DNA from: Actinomycetes bacterium
GTDB taxonomy: Bacteria > Actinomycetota > Actinomycetes > S36-B12 > UBA10799
Length of the DNA stretch: 16,077 nt
NCBI GenBank assembly: GCA_029779995.1
Contig: JAKOZM010000262.1
Location: forward strand, 1-16,077
Direction of reading: 5' to 3'
Below the pieces are notes generated by a model. The model saw only the letters and a list, made by a program, of their open reading frames with translations, did not search any database and was not told where the DNA came from. The first letter of the stretch is position 1, and every line of letters starts with the position of its first letter. This document shows, in pieces, positions 1 through 6,680 of the stretch. The translations under genes were made by a program, and so were the position numbers.

Positions 1-59
1 ACCACCAGGTGCGTGAGCGGGTTCCCCGCGGCGGTGACGCTGCGGAAGGGGGTGTTCAT
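1..59 (-). CDS. Start of a Csf2/Cas7-like RAMP gene (partial, cut by window edge)
   Basis: The ATG at 59-57 opens a frame that runs off the left edge. The 20 visible residues include the stretch RSVTAAGNPLTHLVV. A short N-terminal beta strand followed by a PLTH-type turn resembles how Cas7-family RAMP proteins, including Csf2, begin; this is recalled similarity, not an alignment. The ATG shares one base with the stop of the upstream csf1-like gene (TGATG), so the two are very likely translationally coupled. Csf1 followed by Csf2 is the usual order in type IV CRISPR-Cas loci, which supports the call. Twenty residues cannot settle identity. Confidence 0.4.
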   Translation of the reverse strand, partial: MNTPFRSVTAAGNPLTHLV

Positions 60-712
60 CATCGTCGGCTCTCCTTCGTGGTGGGGGTAGTGACGTGCAC
101 GGCAAGTGCCATCCAGGGGTTCCCGGGCTGACGCCACGGCTCCAGCTGGCTCCAGGCGTCCAGCACCTGAGGGAACTGCTCTGGGGTCAGCGTTCTCATG
201 ACCTGGAAGGGCGGAGCAGCGGCGGTGAGCATGCGCGACCCGAACCCCAGGGCACGCAGCCGGTCGACCTGACGTAGCCGGGCCACCTCCTGGTGGTTCC
301 ATCCCAGGTCGACGTCTTCCACCGCGACCCTGCCCCAGGTGGCCATCGGCAGCAGATGCTTGCGTCCTGGCCGAAGCGGGACCACCAGAGCGCTGTCGGC
401 GCCGAGCGGTCCCGATCGCAGCAGGGCGGCGACGCTGGCTCGGTCGAGAGGGGCCAGGCTTGCCGGGTCTCTGGTGACCAGGTGTGCCCCAGCACGCAGC
501 TCGGCTGTGGCGTACCCCCAGGCGCACCCCGGGCACACGCCTCGACCCGAGGGGTTGGCCCATCCGTCGAATGCGGTGAACTGCTTGGACACCACAGCTC
601 GCACCGCGACCAGCTGGTCGCGGGATCCGCAGTGGGAGCAGTCTCCGGTCAGGGAGGCCGCGTGAGGGGTTGGGGATCCTGCCCCGACCCACGCAGCGGT
701 GAGCACATCCAT
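59..712 (-). CDS. csf1: Probable type IV CRISPR effector protein Csf1 (zinc-finger, Cas8-like)
   Basis: 217 residues, in the size range of Csf1. The N-terminal part carries a CxxC...CxxC zinc-binding pair: C25-S-H-C28-G and C60-P-G-C63-A, separated by a VSKQFTAFD stretch. This CxxCG / hydrophobic-F-T / VCPxCA layout is what I recall for Csf1, the large-subunit-like protein of type IV effector complexes, found mostly on plasmids. Later residues (GRKHLLPM near 117, FPQVLDAW near 180) are compatible but not diagnostic. ATG at 712 follows a GAGG box about 7 bases upstream. The stop overlaps the next start (TGATG), whose product looks Cas7-like. No DinG-type helicase, Cas6 or CRISPR array is visible; the gene upstream is a restriction helicase 92 bases away. 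It could be an unrelated small zinc-finger protein. Confidence 0.5.
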   Translation of the reverse strand: MDVLTAAWVGAGSPTPHAASLTGDCSHCGSRDQLVAVRAVVSKQFTAFDGWANPSGRGVCPGCAWGYATAELRAGAHLVTRDPASLAPLDRASVAALLRSGPLGADSALVVPLRPGRKHLLPMATWGRVAVEDVDLGWNHQEVARLRQVDRLRALGFGSRMLTAAAPPFQVMRTLTPEQFPQVLDAWSQLEPWRQPGNPWMALAVHVTTPTTKESRR

Positions 713-767
713 GGTGGCCTCGCACGGTCAGTGGTTTGCGACGGTCACCTGGGGAAGGTTCACCAGC

Positions 768-784
768 GGGGTCTCTGTGACCCC
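768..784 (-). terminator. Hairpin between res and csf1-like gene
   Basis: GGGGTC-TCTGT-GACCCC forms a perfect 6-bp GC-rich stem with a 5-base loop, 20 bases downstream of the res stop. No T-run follows on the minus strand, so it may only be a weak terminator or an mRNA-stabilising hairpin. It lies in the 92-base gap 713-804, the largest non-coding gap at this end of the window; I see no clear promoter there. Confidence 0.35.
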
Positions 785-804
785 CTCATGCGTGCGAGAT
801 CAGG

Positions 805-3396
805 TCAGTAGGCGCGCGACTGCGGTCCGTTGAAGAGGTCGGCAGCGGACTTGCCGTCCTCCTCGGCCGCCAGGATCGCCGCTCGGACCGCGGGGTCCTT
901 CAGATCCAACGAACGCAGGGTCTTGTCTCGCCCCTCGTCGATCGCGTCGATCCTGGCGTAGACCGCGCCGTGCTCCTCTGCGTACCTGGCCAGCCCCTCG
1001 AGGCGCTCCAGCGCTCCGGTGAAGCTGCCGCTGTGGGGGTCGACGATGGAGGGGACGATCTGCCCGCCGGCGTTGGTGTCGAAGAAGATGAAGTCCGGTT
1101 GCAGCGACTTCCAGAGCCCGTCCTTGTGGTAGGGCACCCGGATGGAGTGCTTGCCGGCGTCGGAAGGGTTGCGGTACCAGGCCACGACCGAGGACCGGTC
1201 GAGCTCCTGGGCGAGGACGTCCTTCTCCCAGCTGGTGAACTTGGGGTCCAACGGCCACTGCCCCTCGCCGTCGGCCAGGACGTGCTTGGGGTAACGGGGC
1301 AGCTTCTCCCCCTCGGCGGTCCCTCCCTCAACCCGCTGGTTGGTCCGCAACTCGGTGGGAGTGAGCTCCGGTTCGCGGGCTTGGCCCCGGATGTCGTCGT
1401 AGACCGTTTGACGGGCATCTCCCAGGAGCTTGATCTGGCCGTGGTACTTCTCCAGCCACGCCCGGGTCTGCGTCTCGGCGGTGTCCTGCAGTGCCTTGAC
1501 CACCACGGCCTCGCCGTTGCGCTCGATCCGGGACAGGGCCGCGACCCGGGCGTCGATGCTGACCAGGTCAGCAGTGATCCCGTCTGCGGTCAGCGCTTGC
1601 TGGTAGAGCTTCTTGAGGTATCCGGTGACCACGGCAGCGCCCAGGATCCGTCGGGTGGAGCCCAGCGCCTCCTTGACGGTGTTCTCGTCGGCCTCGCGGA
1701 CCATGTGGCTGGTCTGGGCCGAGGTGTCTCCGTGCCGGGTGGTGAATCTGCGGACCTCGGCCTCCATGATCGCGGCCGAGATCTGCTCGAGGTCCTCGGC
1801 GTACTGAGCCGCAGCCCCGTCGAGCACTCCGAAGAGCGATCTCATCAGCTGATCGTTGGGCTTGTCGACGAATCCGTCGACAGCCATCGCGGTCGCTGCG
1901 TCGATCGCCCGCTTGACCGGTTTCGGCGCGGCCGCCGGCTTGGGCAGCGAGGGCAGGCTTGCGAGCAGCTCGCGTACCTCCTCGGGGACCTTCTCGTTCC
2001 AGGCCAGATCGACCGGCTGGAAGATCACCTTGGGTCCCGGAGGCAGTGGTGGCTCGCCACCTCGAGACTTGGCGATGCCCATGATCTCCTCGGAGACCGC
2101 CTTCGCGGTGGGCCGGTCGAAGTGCGGCAGGAAGCACGAGGCCGAGTTGAGCCGGTCATCGTTGGTCGACCGCGCCAGCGGGGTGCGCACCATCCGGCCG
2201 AGCAACTGGGTGATGTAGGTCTTGTCCCGCGCCGGCCGCAACGAGACCAGGACCTCGGCTCGAGGGCAGTCCCATCCGGTGGAGACGGCATCCTTGGCCA
2301 GCAGCACCCGCACCGTCGGATCATTCTGGATGTCCTGCGGCTTGACCTTCGGGATCGGTATGCCGTTAATCTCCAGATCCCCGCGGTCGCCCAGTACGTG
2401 GGCCACGCAGTCGTCGGTGAACTCCGGGAAGGCGCCACGGATGACGGTCAGGGTGGTGGCGATGAGCCGGTCCTCAGCCTTCTCGCCAGCGGCTCCGGTC
2501 TCCTTGTTGGGCAGCTGCACCACAAGCAGCGGCGTGACTACGTCCTCGCCCTCAGCGGCGCAGTAGTCGGCCCAGCGGGCGCTCTGAGCGACGAACTCGA
2601 TCGTCCCGTCGCGCAGCATCGAGGTCTCGTAGTGGCCCTTCTCGTCGGGGAGGTCGAGCACCAGGGTGTTCTTCAGCAGCCCCGAGGCCTGCACCCGGAC
2701 GGGGTCGATCACCACGTTCGACTTCGCGGTTCGCTCGGTGGCGCTGGCCATCGCCGTGGTGAACCGCTCCGGGGTGGCAGAGATCCCCCAGACGATCGGC
2801 ACGGGGAGGTTGGTCCCGTTGCCGTTGATGATCTTCTGCACGATCGTCTGGCGTTCCTCGGCCTCATCCCGCCGGACCGCCTTCATCCCCTCGTGTGCCT
2901 CGTCGAGGATCACGTAGAGGGTCAGCTGGTCGTCCCGGATGGTGTTGTCGAGGATCTCCCAGAACGTGAACTGGCGGGCGTTGGTCTTGCGCACGAACAG
3001 GCTGCTGCTGGCCAGCTTGGCCGGGTTGATGAAGTAGACGGTGCCCTTCTCCAACTTCTCGCCGGCGAAGTCCTTGTCCAGCAGGACCAGGTCCCCGATT
3101 GGAACCCGGTCGGCGGCTTCGATGATCCGGTGCCGGGTCTGCTCGTTGAGTGCCGGGTCCTTACTGATCCACAGCACCACAGCACCTGGGTCGGCCTCGA
3201 CATCGAACTCGGTGGAGCCATGGATCAGTGCCTCGATCACGGTCGCGGCAATCACGGTCTTGCCGGCACCCGTGGTCGCCGAGAGCGCGAAGGAGAACCG
3301 CTCCCCGCGCCGGTGGTAGTCCTCACGGCACTGCTCGAGCCGGTCCAAGACGGACCGGGCCGCGTCGTCCTGGTAGTCCTTCAGCTGGTAGCGCAC
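805..3396 (-). CDS. res: Type III restriction-type DEAD/DEAH helicase-endonuclease (Res)
   Basis: 863 residues, SF2 helicase of the type III Res family; it would work with Mod to translocate on and cut unmodified DNA. Visible motifs: Walker A SATTGAGKT at 39-47, Walker B DEAH at 165-168, motif III SAT at 206-208, VSTGWDCPRAE near 371-381, and motif VI QLLGRMVRTP at 397-406. The C-terminal end has PDFIFFD near 767 and IVDPHSG near 784-790, followed by a helical YAEEHG segment. This sits where the PD-(D/E)xK nuclease is expected, but the D/E-x-K half is replaced by D-P-H. GTG start, three bases after the mod stop, with AAGGAG correctly spaced. Transcribed with mod. The helicase is intact; nuclease activity is uncertain. 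Confidence 0.85.
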   Translation of the reverse strand: MRYQLKDYQDDAARSVLDRLEQCREDYHRRGERFSFALSATTGAGKTVIAATVIEALIHGSTEFDVEADPGAVVLWISKDPALNEQTRHRIIEAADRVPIGDLVLLDKDFAGEKLEKGTVYFINPAKLASSSLFVRKTNARQFTFWEILDNTIRDDQLTLYVILDEAHEGMKAVRRDEAEERQTIVQKIINGNGTNLPVPIVWGISATPERFTTAMASATERTAKSNVVIDPVRVQASGLLKNTLVLDLPDEKGHYETSMLRDGTIEFVAQSARWADYCAAEGEDVVTPLLVVQLPNKETGAAGEKAEDRLIATTLTVIRGAFPEFTDDCVAHVLGDRGDLEINGIPIPKVKPQDIQNDPTVRVLLAKDAVSTGWDCPRAEVLVSLRPARDKTYITQLLGRMVRTPLARSTNDDRLNSASCFLPHFDRPTAKAVSEEIMGIAKSRGGEPPLPPGPKVIFQPVDLAWNEKVPEEVRELLASLPSLPKPAAAPKPVKRAIDAATAMAVDGFVDKPNDQLMRSLFGVLDGAAAQYAEDLEQISAAIMEAEVRRFTTRHGDTSAQTSHMVREADENTVKEALGSTRRILGAAVVTGYLKKLYQQALTADGITADLVSIDARVAALSRIERNGEAVVVKALQDTAETQTRAWLEKYHGQIKLLGDARQTVYDDIRGQAREPELTPTELRTNQRVEGGTAEGEKLPRYPKHVLADGEGQWPLDPKFTSWEKDVLAQELDRSSVVAWYRNPSDAGKHSIRVPYHKDGLWKSLQPDFIFFDTNAGGQIVPSIVDPHSGSFTGALERLEGLARYAEEHGAVYARIDAIDEGRDKTLRSLDLKDPAVRAAILAAEEDGKSAADLFNGPQSRAY

Positions 3397-3399
3397 CCA

Positions 3400-5037
3400 C
3401 TACTCCTTACCGGTGTTGATCTCGAAGGTCCGCAGGTACGACTCGTACAGCCGCACCGTCTCAACCCGAGCCGGCAGCAAGGCGGAGACCCGTTGAAACT
3501 GCTTCTCGTCGTCGGTCACGATGAACACCACCTGGAGGTCCGCAGCATGGTCGACGGCGTCAGCGAAGTCGCCGGCGGTGTCGCTCGAGAAGAGCACCCC
3601 GTAGGTGTCTGCCAGCGTGTAGGTGTCTGTAGGGGCGGTGATCCGAGATCCGCGGGCACCGGCGCGCATCCACAGCAACGGGGCGATCGCCTCGAACGCC
3701 ATGTCGGCACCCACGACCCGTGGATCCTCGTAGGTCAGGGTGAAGAACTCGACGTTCTCCTCGAAGCCATCGGCCATGGGGAAGGGATCGGTGAACTGGT
3801 ACTCCCCCCGGATAGGTTCACCGGTTGGCGTTAGTCCGGTGATGGCCGCCTCGATGCGGGGCTTAGTGATGTAGTCGCAGATCCCGAGCGCTTCCCACTC
3901 GACGTCTCCCGGACGGTGGCCCTTGCGGCGAAGTGACACCTCTTCCGTGGCTGAGACCTCGTTGTTGGTCACCAGGATGCTTTGGCGCCGGCCGCCGTCC
4001 TGACGGTTGAGGCGCATGACGGCGTGTGCCGTGGTGCCAGAGCCGGCGAAGAAGTCGACGACGACGGCGTCGGGCTTGTCGGCGAGGAAGAACCTCAGGG
4101 CGTCTTCAACGGCGTACAGACTCTTTGGGAAAGGGAACCGCCGGTCAGGGATGAATCGCGTCAGCATTCGTGAGCCGTACTGCGTCGAGTCATGACTGGC
4201 AACCCGCCATTGGGTGCTCGGGATGACTCGACGCTCGTCCGAGTCCAGGGTGGAAGTCATCACTGACCCGTCCGTGTCGCGGCCGGTGACGGTGTAGATG
4301 CCGTCGCGGATCTTCCGCTGCTCTCCCAACGTCAGGTAGTAGATCGGGGTGTTTTCGCCCTTGACCGCTCCGACCTTCACGAAGCCGCTGGCAAGAGCCT
4401 CCCGAGTGGAGGATGGGCCCAGCCTCCACCGGCCTTCGGACCCGTTCCTTCGTATCGGCCACACCGCGATCGTGCCGTTGGGCGGGACGACCGTTGATCG
4501 GTCAGTGCCCAGGTCGATGGCGTCGCCAATCGAGTGGATCGTCCTTGTATCTCGGTTCAGGAAGATTGGGAAGAACATGCCCGGCCGGTCGCTTCTGGCC
4601 GCCGAAGCAGCTGATCGGCGAAGAAGGTCCCAGCGGATCTCTCCTCGATGTGTGCGACCTTTGGTGGTGACCCAGTCGCTGGCCAGCGGGACAGGTAGAG
4701 GAGCCGACCGTCCCAGCATGACGAAAAAGTAGTACTCGTCAGCGCGCCTGAACTCGGACCCTCGTGCGATCGCAGCCGGGTTGATGGCCACCGAGACCAT
4801 CTGTAGCCGAGCCTCGGGGAAGAGTTGCTCCAACAGGAGCCCCAGTCGTAGATACTCGCGTTCGTCGATGCTGATGATGAGGACGGAGTCGGTCGGATTC
4901 AGCAGCTTGCGAGCCAGTTTGAGGCGGCGCTCCATGAAAGCAAGCCACTTTGAGTGTCGGTAGCCGTCTTCTGCATCGACGTAGTCGTTGCTGTACTTCC
5001 AGTCCCGTGCCCCGGTGTTTATCAAACCCTGAGCCAC
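3400..5037 (-). CDS. mod: Type III DNA adenine methyltransferase (Mod), N-terminus and DPPY motif missing
   Basis: 545 residues from a GTG at 5037, matching the C-terminal two thirds of the type III Mod (beta-class N6-adenine methyltransferase) family. Early family blocks are clear: NTGARDWKYSNDYVD at 7-21, YRHSKWLAFMERRLKLA at 26-42, SVLIISIDE at 51-59 and LLEQLFPEA at 69-77. The SAM-binding motif I DFFAGSG is at 328-334, and the central 110-300 region would be target recognition. In full-length relatives NTG directly follows the catalytic tetrapeptide DPPY, itself preceded by roughly 150-200 residues. Here a TGA stop lies immediately before the GTG, a second in-frame stop lies nine codons further upstream, and no DPPY is encoded nearby in any minus frame. 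No Shine-Dalgarno precedes the GTG. It is probably a truncated, methylation-dead remnant, perhaps still making a DNA-binding fragment. Confidence 0.85.
   Translation of the reverse strand: MAQGLINTGARDWKYSNDYVDAEDGYRHSKWLAFMERRLKLARKLLNPTDSVLIISIDEREYLRLGLLLEQLFPEARLQMVSVAINPAAIARGSEFRRADEYYFFVMLGRSAPLPVPLASDWVTTKGRTHRGEIRWDLLRRSAASAARSDRPGMFFPIFLNRDTRTIHSIGDAIDLGTDRSTVVPPNGTIAVWPIRRNGSEGRWRLGPSSTREALASGFVKVGAVKGENTPIYYLTLGEQRKIRDGIYTVTGRDTDGSVMTSTLDSDERRVIPSTQWRVASHDSTQYGSRMLTRFIPDRRFPFPKSLYAVEDALRFFLADKPDAVVVDFFAGSGTTAHAVMRLNRQDGGRRQSILVTNNEVSATEEVSLRRKGHRPGDVEWEALGICDYITKPRIEAAITGLTPTGEPIRGEYQFTDPFPMADGFEENVEFFTLTYEDPRVVGADMAFEAIAPLLWMRAGARGSRITAPTDTYTLADTYGVLFSSDTAGDFADAVDHAADLQVVFIVTDDEKQFQRVSALLPARVETVRLYESYLRTFEINTGKE
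3403..3408 (-). promoter_or_regulatory. Ribosome binding site of res
   Basis: AAGGAG inside the last codons of mod, six bases before the GTG at 3396. It supports this GTG as the res start and shows that res is read from the mod transcript. Confidence 0.6.
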
Positions 5038-5126
5038 TCAGCGCTGCTCAATATCAAGGGTCTAGGTGTAAGCCACTGTCAGAGACTGGCTTCGGGCGGG
5101 GGGTCTGCGGGCTCTGGACCGACCCA
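5017..5126. other. Putative junction where mod homology begins, plus short non-coding spacer
   Basis: Mod family similarity begins at the AAC codon of NTG (5019-5017) and is absent beyond it. The 89 bases between the mod GTG and the HIT stop contain no recognisable coding remnant. On the minus strand GTGGCT occurs twice, about 40 bases apart (GTGGCTTACACC and GTGGCTCAGGG), near the break. I read this as the likely cargo-side end of the mobile element. Terminal inverted repeats are not evident, which fits Tn554-type elements but proves nothing. Confidence 0.45.
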
Positions 5127-5990
5127 TTAACGGAAGTGAAGCCAGCCCGCAATGCCCAGGCCAACGACGAAGAACGGCCCATAGAACGGGAGGACGGCCC
5201 ACGAACGTACGTCGGCCCAGTCTGGCCAGTAGTTGACGTTCGAGCCTTGAGGAGAGGCAAGGGCCGGGTTCATCGCGAACGCTGGGATAGGGCGTCCGCG
5301 GGCGACCTGGTCATAGAGAGTCCGGAAGGCACGCTCTTGCTTCAGGTAGTTCGCGTCCAGCAGCCCGAAGAGGAAGGCGGCCAAGGTCCCGAGGAGGGCG
5401 ACTCCCGGCGAGTTCTTGGTGATCGCGTACCCGAAGGTCGCGGTCACGATAGGCAGCAGCCAGGTCTTCGCCGATGCTGATGCCTGCGACATGCGGGTGA
5501 TGACGGCTTGGATGAACGAGAGATGCTGTCTGCGGTCTTCTGCGGACGTCTCTGGCTGCTGGTCGGGAAGATGTGTCCGGAGGCGTGCGAGGGTCTGATC
5601 CTGGACCTGTGGAGTGTCACTCGCACCGTCAGGCCATCGAAGGATCATTCGGTCTCCCTCGGATCTGGGGACCAGGTGGACGTGGACGTGCGGGACCGTT
5701 TGTGTTGCCGCGATGCCGTTGGACTGGATGACGTTCAGGCCCTCGGGCGTCAGCGCGGAGGTCAGCGCGGCTGAGACCCGCTGGACGGCAGCGGCCACGT
5801 CTCGGGCTTCGTGAGGGTCCAAGTCATCAAGGTGAGTGACGTGCCGATGCGGGATGACGAGCGTGTGTCCCGTGGTCGCCGGTTCGAGTGGGAAGAAGGC
5901 CACAACTTTGTCGTCGCGGTACAGAACGCGTGCGTCGGGGTCGCTGCCCTCGACGATCCGGCAGAAGGGGCAGGACGCCTCGGTCACCAT
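5127..5990 (-). CDS. HIT-domain nucleotide-binding protein fused to a transmembrane domain
   Basis: 287 residues from the ATG at 5990. Residues 1-125 are a HIT (histidine triad) domain: CPFCRI at 7-12, VIPHRH at 45-50, LNVIQSNG near 85-92 and the catalytic triad HVHVHLVP at 101-108 (H101, H103, H105). HIT proteins bind and hydrolyse or transfer nucleotides such as AMP-lysine, dinucleoside polyphosphates and ADP-ribose-like compounds. A linker leads to three hydrophobic segments: about 176-190, 196-212 and 265-284. A conserved-looking stretch DANYLKQERAFRTLYDQV (212-229) follows the second. The start overlaps the TIR gene by seven bases (ATGGTGA), indicating coupled translation. Standalone HIT proteins are near 110-150 residues, so the membrane part is a true fusion in one frame. 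I infer an inner-membrane effector or signal-processing partner of the TIR protein. Confidence 0.8.
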   Translation of the reverse strand: MVTEASCPFCRIVEGSDPDARVLYRDDKVVAFFPLEPATTGHTLVIPHRHVTHLDDLDPHEARDVAAAVQRVSAALTSALTPEGLNVIQSNGIAATQTVPHVHVHLVPRSEGDRMILRWPDGASDTPQVQDQTLARLRTHLPDQQPETSAEDRRQHLSFIQAVITRMSQASASAKTWLLPIVTATFGYAITKNSPGVALLGTLAAFLFGLLDANYLKQERAFRTLYDQVARGRPIPAFAMNPALASPQGSNVNYWPDWADVRSWAVLPFYGPFFVVGLGIAGWLHFR

Positions 5991-6469
5991 GACGGCTTGA
6001 CGGCTCCTTGATTCGACCAGGACTCGATGCTGTTGCGAAGGGCGTTGTAGGTCGCCTTGCTGTCGATCTTGCCGTACCGGTCGGTGACGGTCGGGTCGAA
6101 GACGGGTACGTTGCTGACGTCGGCCTTGTCGAAGGGGTTGGGCCCGGCCGAGTCTACGGTTCCCAGCGAAGAGAGTCCATGGATGCGGATGCCGAGGAGC
6201 GGCTTCTTGTCGGCCCAGGCCTTCTCGATCTCGTAGGTGACCCAGGGCCGCCCTGTGGTCTCGCGGCCGATCAGGACTATGACGGCCTTCTTGTAGGCCA
6301 TCTGCTTGTCGATCCAGTTCTTGATCGCAGTCTGGCCGCCTTGTCGGACGGTCTCCCACTCTTGAGGGTTGAGGACGGGCTGTCCTTCGAGGGCGTTGAT
6401 GTTGCGCACCAACTGCACACGGTGGACGTCTCGGTCGTAATGGAAGCTGTAGAAGACAGACTTGGCCAT
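5984..6469 (-). CDS. ThsB-like TIR protein (MTH538/DUF1863 family)
   Basis: 161 residues from the ATG at 6469. The N-terminus MAKSVFYSFHYDRD-x5-LVRN matches the opening of ThsB, the TIR sensor of Thoeris anti-phage systems (typically MAKRVFFSFHY...VRN). Other shared blocks are AVIVLIGRET at 62-71, WVTYEIEKAW at 76-85 containing the likely catalytic Glu80, LLGIRIHGL near 91-99, and GPNPFD at 109-114. Known ThsB enzymes convert NAD+ to a cyclic ADP-ribose isomer upon phage infection; that activity here is inferred from family. GGAGG six bases upstream decides the start, and longer readings of this frame upstream have no support. The stop lies inside the start of the HIT-membrane gene. No ThsA with SIR2-SLOG or macro domains is present nearby, so the HIT protein is the only candidate effector. 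Confidence 0.85.
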   Translation of the reverse strand: MAKSVFYSFHYDRDVHRVQLVRNINALEGQPVLNPQEWETVRQGGQTAIKNWIDKQMAYKKAVIVLIGRETTGRPWVTYEIEKAWADKKPLLGIRIHGLSSLGTVDSAGPNPFDKADVSNVPVFDPTVTDRYGKIDSKATYNALRNSIESWSNQGAVKPSW

Positions 6470-6475
6470 GGGGTT

Positions 6476-6480
6476 CCTCC
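6476..6480 (-). promoter_or_regulatory. Ribosome binding site of the TIR gene
   Basis: GGAGG six bases before the ATG at 6469. It fixes the start at MAKSVF and excludes longer versions of the frame. Confidence 0.75.
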
Positions 6481-6490
6481 AGAAGGTCCA

Positions 6491-6507
6491 GGTGCCGCGG
6501 CGGCACC
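6491..6507. promoter_or_regulatory. Palindrome, possible operator or 5' hairpin of the TIR-HIT operon
   Basis: GGTGCCGC-G-GCGGCACC is a perfect 8-bp inverted repeat around a single base. It starts about 10 bases downstream of a candidate -10 box and ends 11 bases before the RBS. Its position suits a repressor site at the transcription start or a structured leader. Confidence 0.4.
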
Positions 6508-6516
6508 GCTGGGTCA

Positions 6517-6544
6517 ACTGTAGGAAGCGGCACTGACAGTCCAA
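6517..6544 (-). promoter_or_regulatory. Candidate promoter of the TIR-HIT operon
   Basis: On the minus strand TTGGAC (6544-6539) and TACAGT (6522-6517) are separated by 16 bases, a plausible sigma70-type pair. It lies in the 211-base gap 6470-6680, the longest non-coding stretch in the window. Matches to consensus are partial, so this is only a candidate. Confidence 0.35.
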
Positions 6545-6651
6545 CGGCGCACGATCGAGGAACGCCAAGGAGCTGGCCGGGGTCCTCGGCTCATCGCCCA
6601 CCCTGAAGTTCCTCGGATGCGCGTCGGGCCGCAAAGGGTTGGGACCGCGCT

Positions 6652-6674
6652 GTCGTACCTCTGGTAGGCACGAC
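6652..6674 (-). terminator. Hairpin after the methylase gene
   Basis: On the minus strand GUCGUGCCU and AGGUACGAC can form a 9-bp stem with one G-U pair around the loop ACCAG, beginning 6 bases past the methylase stop. No U-run follows, so efficiency is unclear, but it separates the restriction operon from the TIR-HIT unit. Confidence 0.45.
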
Positions 6675-6680
6675 GAGCGG

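Noticed and set aside
970..3834. Long plus-strand open frame of 954 codons antisense to res and mod
   Set aside because: It is a high-GC shadow: the product is low-complexity Val/Gly/Leu/Arg-rich with no domain, while the minus strand encodes clear helicase and methylase motifs over the same bases.
5038..5126. Search for a frameshifted DPPY N-terminal remnant of mod
   Set aside because: GACCCCCCGCC reads D-P-P in one frame but is not followed by Tyr-NTG nor preceded by Mod-like sequence, so it is chance in a G/C run.
5991..6533. N-terminal extension of the HIT frame up to 6533
   Set aside because: It is the TIR gene read in another frame, Arg/Pro-rich and without motifs. HIT similarity starts at ATG 5990.
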